From Bugulina stolonifera (Eukaryota > Bryozoa > Gymnolaemata > Cheilostomatida > Bugulidae): a DNA stretch of 64,000 nt. The DNA is taken from contig OW285188.1 in assembly GCA_935421135.1 (NCBI GenBank), forward strand, positions 20,313,233-20,377,232. The letters run 5' to 3'. Of this stretch, positions 58,601-64,000 are shown in pieces (position 1 is the stretch's first letter; every line of letters starts with the position of its first letter). The notes under the pieces were generated by a model that saw only the letters and a program-made list of their open reading frames with translations, ran no database searches and was not told where the DNA came from. The position numbers were made by a program, and so were the translations under genes.

Positions 58601-61600
58601 TTACCTGTTAGGTATTCATAATTCTCATTGTTTGCTGGTATAAGTGACAGGCGCACTATAAAATTAGAAAATATTAATGGTTAAAGGTTGGCCATGTTCC
58701 ACAACTGAACAAAGTAAATAGGAGTCTACTCGCTCCAAAACTTGGTCATATTATTTATGTTTAGTTTTTAGGGGACAGCGCGTACGCAGTCCCCACTACC
58801 AGAAATTATGCACCCGATTTATCCACATTTGGGATAATCGCAGACGTCAACCAAACCAGAGTGCAATGGTAAGGTCTCTTTCTGGGAGAGCCCTCTTCAT
58901 GATCAGGGCTACCCCTGTGCCAGGTAAGTATGAGTTGAGGTAGCTTGCAAAATTCACTCAACATTTGATAAAGTTGACTACTATAAGTGTGGATGACATC
59001 AACGAATCTTCTTGGTACAGTTACCAACTATCTCAACAAATGTGTTGAACAGCACAAAGTGAACAGTAGTGGCAGTCTGCACATGTTATGAATTGTATAA
59101 AAAATATATGTAATGAGACTGCATTTGGCTATCAATATTTTTTTACAATTTCAATGTAGTGATAACTCCTATCATCAAATAGGTTGGAAAAGCTGAAGGA
59201 GCTCAGCCAAATAAAATAGGGGAGGACAACTCCTTAACAAAGTTTGTCACTAGTTCCTAGATCTACATTGCAATTAATGTGCCCCCCATATAGTGTCCAG
59301 GCCAGCTTGTGAAAATATCTTCCGGCACACATCCGTCCCAGAGTCACGAACATACCGGCCTGGGCCAAAAGCAAAATCCTCATTTTCGCGCGAAGAAGTC
59401 AGGTGTGCCGATGACCTAGGAATGGTTTTGTCCGGCTAAGCAAAATCTCAGGCCAACAGCTCTTCTGGCCTAGGTCGGACAGCCATCTTCTTATTTTTAT
59501 TTGCGACCCGGGTCCGCCCAAGAGGTCGCGAAGACACTAATAGTTCTGGGGTAGGTAGGGCCAGGGGTGCTGTTGTGGCACATGATAGAACATCCTGGTT
59601 GAACATTGTAGATGGAGATGGTTGAAACTGCCTCACCAACTTATCACTAATCAGGTACTGAAATTACACAAAATATTATGTACATTTAAAAAATGATTGT
59701 TAGTAGATAACTCAGTTTAAAATTAATTTGTTGTACCATCTGTGTATCATCGCTTCTAAAATGGTTTAACACTGTCTAGTGTTATGAACGGGTCTGATGC
59801 TGAAAGTTCTCAATGATAGATTGGCACTCACAACAGTCAGAGAGTAAACACTCCGACTGTGTTTGTACTTGTACTGTAAGTCCATTGAAAGCATAGACAC
59901 TGGACTAGCAACAGGTTTTATTCATTTTATTGGCTTTTAGGGGATAGCGCGTACGCAGTCCCCACTACCAGAAATTACGCACCCGACTTATCCACATTTG
60001 GGATAATCGCAGACGTCAACCAAACCAGAGTGCAATGGTAAGGTCTCTTTCTGGGGGAGCCCTCTTCATGATCAGGGCTACCCCTGTGCCAGGTAAGTAT
60101 GAGTTGAGGTAGCTTGCAAAGTTTACCCAGCATCTTAAATAACTTTATTATGCAGGTGTGAATAAAACAAGTTCACCAAATTGATAAAAGATAGCCACAC
60201 CAAACTCAATATATAATCAGACAATAACACTGCAGAGATAGTTTACCGACCATATTTATCACAAAAATTGCAGCTATTCAAATATTACTAAATTTCATCA
60301 ATTTTATAACAATAAGGTGGTGACAACTCCCTCCTATCTCACATGTATGAAACGCTATGTCCTAACATTACATGTACATGTATATATACATGTACATATT
60401 TTATTGCATTGTGTTCTATACACTCAGCCTACTGGTCCCTAGTCCTGGGCATGCTTTTGTGCTGTTCACATTGTCACTTATTGTCACCGAGCAGCAAGCT
60501 AACCACAATAGTAAGATGGAGGGCACACTACTGTGTGCGGCAAGGTTAAACTAGTTGAACTCAGTCACTCATAGCAGTGTGTCAGTCCACTTTACTATTG
60601 TGATTAGCTGTTGGTTTTGTCACTGGTCACTAGCAATGAGCGACAATGTGAACAACACATTAGGCATCATGTAACCATGCGATGACATTGTGGGGGAGGT
60701 TAGCTGACCCTAGTTGGTCATCAGCCCTTTTCTGCAGCTCACTATGGACATAGCCAATCACAGTTTTAGCAGTTTGTCTAAACTGCAGATCCCGTTAGCC
60801 AACTCAGGGCTCGGCTCAAACTCCGGCGTTTTATCTATGAACAGACTTTATTTTAGCCTCATTGCAGCAGGTTCCAATAAACTCACAAGTAGCATAGCCT
60901 CTAATGTTTGATAATTACTTAGTATTTTATTCACTCTTAAAAAATGGCCCTATCTCCCCTTGACCCCAAGAAGCTACTTGTTTAACTTTTTACTTGAAGC
61001 TGTTGCTAGGTAGGTTCCATTGGCCATGCAACTAACACCGCTAGCAAAAATATGTACACCCAGGTAAACAGAGGCAACCTAAGTGTGGGACGCTATAATT
61101 ATACAAAAAAAACTATAAATAAGTGCATTAATGATATAATTTCACCACTAATCCAAATAATACTAATATACTGGACTCGTTGATATCCATATGAAACCAT
61201 TTTATAATCTGGTTTCTGAGGAAGTCATTTTACTTAACTTAACAGGGGACAGCGCGCACGCAGTCCCCCACTACCAGAAATTATGCACCCGAGTTATCCA
61301 CATTTGGGATAATCGCAGGCGTCAACCAAACCAGAGTGCAATGGTAAGGTCTCTTCCTGGGAGAGCCCTCTTCATGATCAGGGCTACCCCTGTGCTAGGT
61401 AAGTATGAATTGGATAAGTTTTCAATGTGCACTCAGGTTTTTCCAAGCCTCTACAATTTAAGTGTGTAAACTAGATGCCATTTCCTGTATTTATTACAAT
61501 CGTGTAAAAGCTGTAATATTATCTGTGCCTGGGACCTTCTTGTATGAACTTACAGTACAATTCACTACTCACCTAAACATGGCTGTTAAAATGATTATTA

Positions 61601-63873
61601 TTACACTATGGTTAAAATTGATACAAGTAGGTAGAGACAAGTCATAAATTCTAACCAATAGTATCCACATATTTTACCTGTATATCTGGAGTTTTCCACT
61701 GAAACTAGTTCTTCACCAGATAGTTTAGTAATATTCAACAGGTCAACGACTTCTGAAGGTTCATTTTCTGGATATATTCCCAAAGCATCACCTATTTAGT
61801 AGCGGCAATAGCAGATTTAGTGCAGTGTAGTTGATGTATTTGACATAGTGAAATCCAGGCCTAAGTAAATTCTACAGGATTCTATTAGGGTAGTTTCAAA
61901 GCAACAAGTGACTTGACAAACTTGTACTTGACATAGCAGCCAATAACCGGCTCACGTCTTAATTGGTAATTTTCAGAAATCATGTCCCCATATCTCCTCT
62001 TAGTAGCCTTATGATGTGCATAAATAATAGTTGTCATAGACATGTACCACAAATAATGAAGCCTTAGTACCTGACACCCATGATAGTAGGCTGCCCCTCA
62101 GATCAAACTCTATGTGCACCGTCTCTCTATCTCCGGGTTCACTCAACTTGGTAAGGAGACGCTTAGCCTACCGATGAAAGAAAGAGAAATGCCAGCTTAC
62201 AGTAAACAGGCTACAATAATGTGGAGGGAACAATCTACTCCGCCAGTTCAAATCTACAGAGGCTAATAACCTTACTTTAATGGTAGCATAGAACGGGTTA
62301 TTCCGATGGAATGCGTTCAATTGTTTTCCATTTCCACATGCTAAGTAATCTCTCTGCAAACTAAATTCCATATTTGGGATGGCAGTTAACACACTGTTAA
62401 TCCAGTATTCAATTGATTCTGAATTCTCCATGTCAACGTTTTGCCTCTCCACAAACCTGACAGCCCCGTGGGACTCTAACCTGCAAACAGTAGCAGTACC
62501 AAATTAGGTTTTCTACAGTAGGCGATCTCTTTTATTAAATATCACGTGACCATCATAACAATATCAGACTCTTTCTAACATATTACAAGTCTGATGAGAG
62601 ACATGTAAGGTCTTAGATTCATACTCACTCCTGTTGCCAAATGTGAGCTACTCGTAGTTTTAGGTGTTGATATAAACACCCACTAAGGTGGTATGTTAAA
62701 TGAGGTAGGGAAATACACAGCAACTGGTAGCAGCATGATACATGTAACTATATAATAGTATAATAATTAGCTGTTACTAACTGGGAGTCTAGTAGAACAC
62801 CAGTTCTACAGAACTGTGGGTAGTTTGAATCTCCTAAGGCTAGTACAGAGTACTGTAGATGAGTCAATCCTGTTTTTGTACTGCAAAAGAATTCAACCAT
62901 TTGACGGGCATCAGTAGGTGGCACCCCTAAAATACAATAATTTGACCAGTAGCTACTTCCTGTAAAAACTTACAAACATCACAATTCGAAAGAAATGATT
63001 ATCTACAGCGTACATCAGATATGCTTGTATGGCTACATCCTAGAAACACATCAGTAGGAGGAGGAGTTAGGCCCCCATAAAATGCAAAGAAAACTGCTAC
63101 TGCTGTTTAGCCAGAACTTACCATCTCCACTGGTAGATATAACAAACACAATCAGTTGCTCGTTTTTCCACTCTATCTGTTCATAGTCTCTACTGTTGAT
63201 AAGCCGGGGTTGAACTGATTTGCAACACAAATTCTCATCAGAAATAACCCTGGATGATAAACTTTATGTTATTGATATTTAGTAAAACTATGAATTAGTA
63301 TATTATCCCAAGTTCCTTACCCACGTAGTTGCTGTTACAGATTTGTAAACATATATTAATGTGCCCACATTCAACTAGGTTTAGTATTCCTTCTTCAAAA
63401 GTTTTTCTTGAACACAAATTAATATGCATCTAACTTCATCACTGTTATCAATCAAGAACAACAAAAATCAGTAGTGTAATGGTAAGCATCCCACCTATCA
63501 TAAGGGAGACTGGAGTTCAGCTCTCCAACAACATGGAACCAATTATAGATGTAGATATGCTACTTTTGGTTGTTTTGAGATAGCGGATAGCGCATGAATT
63601 TATATAGCAAGAGCTATTTAGTTCAGCCATGTTTTTGTGTGTATTTTGCCAAAGTAAATTGTTTCTCAATATCAAGCAATTTACATTCTACCCGTAAGCC
63701 ATTAAAATAAGAGAGTTACATTTTGTCTTACCTTTTATAAATCATCTTTGCTATGTCTTCTGAGGCACCATATTCCGTACCATAAATTATTCGCATTTGA
63801 ACACCAACTTCGTCACTGAATTTGTCATGATAGTGATGCTTTGTAACAGCAACTTGCCCGGCAGTTGTACCTT
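55611..63873 (-). CDS. NADPH-dependent diflavin reductase (14 exons seen, 5' end outside window)
   Basis: Exons in transcript order: 63732-63873, 63122-63249, 62782-62926, 62276-62480, 62071-62167, 61678-61791, 58605-58655, 58366-58469, 57954-58097, 57436-57530, 57138-57277, 56847-56912, 56249-56373, 55611-55778; about 573 residues. Such enzymes pass electrons from NADPH through FAD and FMN to an acceptor. FMN domain: IIYGTEYGASEDIAKM, STSGDGVPP, LALGDSNYPQFC. FAD domain: VHIEFDLRG, GDALGIYPENEP, RTALTKYCNL, LQPRYYSISSSP, TGVCSVHLTD. NADPH domain: LLIGPGTGIAPFMSF, LFFGCRN, AFSRENPNKKVYVQHL, NIYICGDASRMAHDV; C-terminal KYQKDVWV keeps the FAD-stacking Trp next to last. Resembles cytochrome P450 reductase, NDOR1 and methionine synthase reductase; which one is undecided. 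About 35 connecting-domain residues before LQPRYYS seem missing. The acceptor at 56912 is the least certain. The intron 58656-61677 holds three U1 genes. Confidence 0.85.
58770..58931 (-). ncRNA. RNU1: U1 snRNA gene, copy 1
   Basis: 162 nt on the minus strand (human U1 is 164). U1 pairs with 5' splice sites. Seen from the 5' end: ATACTTACCTG, which base-pairs with CAG/GTAAGTAT; loop I GATCATGAAG (U1-70K binding); loop II ATTGCACT (U1A binding); the CCCAAATGTGGATAAATC region; Sm site AATTTCTGG; and the 3' stem-loop GACTGCGTACGCGC ending TGTCCCC. It lies inside a 3-kb intron of the diflavin reductase gene, on the same strand. Confidence 0.95.
58983..58999 (-). promoter_or_regulatory. Candidate proximal sequence element of U1 copy 1
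   Basis: CACACTTATA on the minus strand. The core CACAC occupies exactly bases 56-60 upstream of the U1 5' end, as in the other two copies, where the intervening sequence differs. The position suits an snRNA proximal sequence element, but the motif for this lineage is unknown to me. Confidence 0.5.
59290..59650. other. CpG-rich segment within the U1-bearing intron
   Basis: More G+C-rich than its neighbours (TTTTCGCGCGAAGAAG, GCGACCCGGGTCCGCCC). A minus-strand frame of 63 codons (59448-59639) covers part of it but resembles nothing, and the reductase exons on either side join in phase without it. It could be a captured repeat or a promoter. Confidence 0.35.
59939..60100 (-). ncRNA. RNU1: U1 snRNA gene, copy 2
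   Basis: 162 nt, nearly identical to copy 1. It keeps ATACTTACCTG, GATCATGAAG, ATTGCACT and the Sm site AATTTCTGG. Differences include GCTCCCCCAG in place of GCTCTCCCAG in the second stem-loop region and GCTATCCCC at the 3' end. The 20 bases upstream of the 5' end are also almost identical to copy 1, so these two share a recent origin. Confidence 0.95.
60152..60168 (-). promoter_or_regulatory. Candidate proximal sequence element of U1 copy 2
   Basis: CACACCTGCA on the minus strand, with the CACAC core 56-60 bases upstream of the U1 5' end. Upstream sequence between bases 21 and 50 has diverged from copy 1, so retention of this core at fixed spacing is suggestive. Confidence 0.5.
60459..60658. 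mobile_element. Foldback element between U1 copies 2 and 3
   Basis: The left arm (GTGCTGTTCACATTGTCACT, then AAGCTAACCACAATAGTAA) is complementary, with indels, to the right arm (TTTACTATTGTGATTAGCTG, then GACAATGTGAACAACAC). Arms are about 60-70 bases with about 60 bases between. Non-coding. Confidence 0.7.
61244..61406 (-). ncRNA. RNU1: U1 snRNA gene, copy 3 (variant)
   Basis: 163 nt. Keeps loop I GATCATGAAG, ATTGCACT, the Sm site AATTTCTGG and the 3' stem-loop. The 5' end reads ATACTTACCTAGC, so position 11, normally G and pairing with base -3 of the splice donor, is A. It also has one extra C in the GTGGGGG/CCCCC run and a GGAAGAGACC change. The upstream flank differs from copies 1 and 2 apart from the shared CACAC motif. 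Either a variant U1 or an early pseudogene. Confidence 0.9.
61458..61474 (-). promoter_or_regulatory. Candidate proximal sequence element of U1 copy 3
   Basis: ACACACTTAAA on the minus strand, with CACAC again exactly 56-60 bases upstream of the U1 5' end although nearly all other upstream sequence differs from copies 1 and 2. Conservation of the element argues that copy 3 is, or recently was, transcribed. Confidence 0.5.
63472..63545 (+). pseudogene. Weak tRNA-like sequence in a reductase intron
   Basis: TAGTGTAATGGTAAGCATCC resembles a tRNA D-arm/A-box and GGAGACTGGAGTTCAGCTC a decayed variable loop and B-box. A TCCC/GGGA stem can form between them. The acceptor stem does not pair and the B-box is off consensus, so this is at most a tRNA pseudogene or SINE head. 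Confidence 0.3.
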
Positions 63874-64000
63874 CTGTAAATGGATAAGGAAGTAATATGG
63901 TTACTAAACATATTTGTACATTTTTGTGCCAGCAGCTGTATGGATTAAAACATACAATGAGGGATCTCCACTGAAGGAAAAGGATTTGCAGTTGGTTTCC

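Noticed and set aside
59448..59639. Possible extra reductase exon in the U1-bearing intron
   Set aside because: Flanking exons 61678-61791 and 58605-58655 already join in phase and the frame has no flavoprotein similarity.
58770..61406. Plus-strand reading of the three repeats as exons or spliced-leader RNA genes (each ends in CAGGTAAGTAT)
   Set aside because: The donor-like GTAAGTAT is the complement of the U1 5' end, and all other U1 landmarks are present on the minus strand.
61191..61469. 92-codon plus-strand frame
   Set aside because: It is antisense to U1 copy 3.

Overview
This is an animal nuclear DNA window: AT-rich, intron-rich, with canonical GT-AG splicing. HEXIM, a five-RRM RBM12-type protein, SSRP1 and ALIX together indicate a metazoan. 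The repeat load, short introns and divergent proteins suggest a non-bilaterian invertebrate such as a sponge. That last step is impression, not proof.

Layout from left to right. A three-exon HEXIM-type gene (7SK/P-TEFb regulator) lies at 1234-2594 (+). From 2.6 to 8.4 kb there is no gene, only dispersed repeats: a tRNA-derived SINE, a 25-bp minisatellite and two hAT-like elements with 8-bp target-site duplications. From 8.4 to 21 kb lies an array of single-exon GNAT (spermidine/spermine acetyltransferase-like) genes on the + strand. It has three close tandem paralogs, at least two decayed copies and one divergent copy that looks ancestral and sits inside an intron of the next gene. A probable solo LTR and several inverted-repeat elements are interspersed. 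From 19.2 to 30.0 kb (-) is a complete 14-exon ALIX/PDCD6IP gene (ESCRT adaptor). From 30.7 to 38.0 kb (-) is a complete 16-exon SSRP1 gene (FACT histone chaperone with an HMG box). From 40.9 to 47.1 kb (+) is an 11-exon RBM12-type gene with five RRMs, a long N/Q/S/P-rich centre and an RS-like stretch. From 47 to 55.6 kb no gene is supported; this stretch holds a near-perfect 55-bp palindrome and a hAT-like element inserted inside another hAT-like element. From 55.6 to 63.9 kb (-) are 14 exons of a diflavin reductase (FMN, FAD and NADPH domains; P450-reductase/NDOR1/methionine-synthase-reductase superfamily), whose 5' end lies beyond the window. One 3-kb intron of that gene contains three U1 snRNA genes on the same strand. 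All three share a short upstream motif at identical spacing, a candidate proximal sequence element.

The protein genes are not an operon or a pathway. HEXIM, SSRP1, RBM12 and U1 all act in nuclear gene expression (elongation control, chromatin, RNA binding, splicing), but nothing in the sequence shows that their closeness is functional. Exon boundaries were read by hand from reading phase, splice sites and remembered family sequence, and have not been checked against transcripts.
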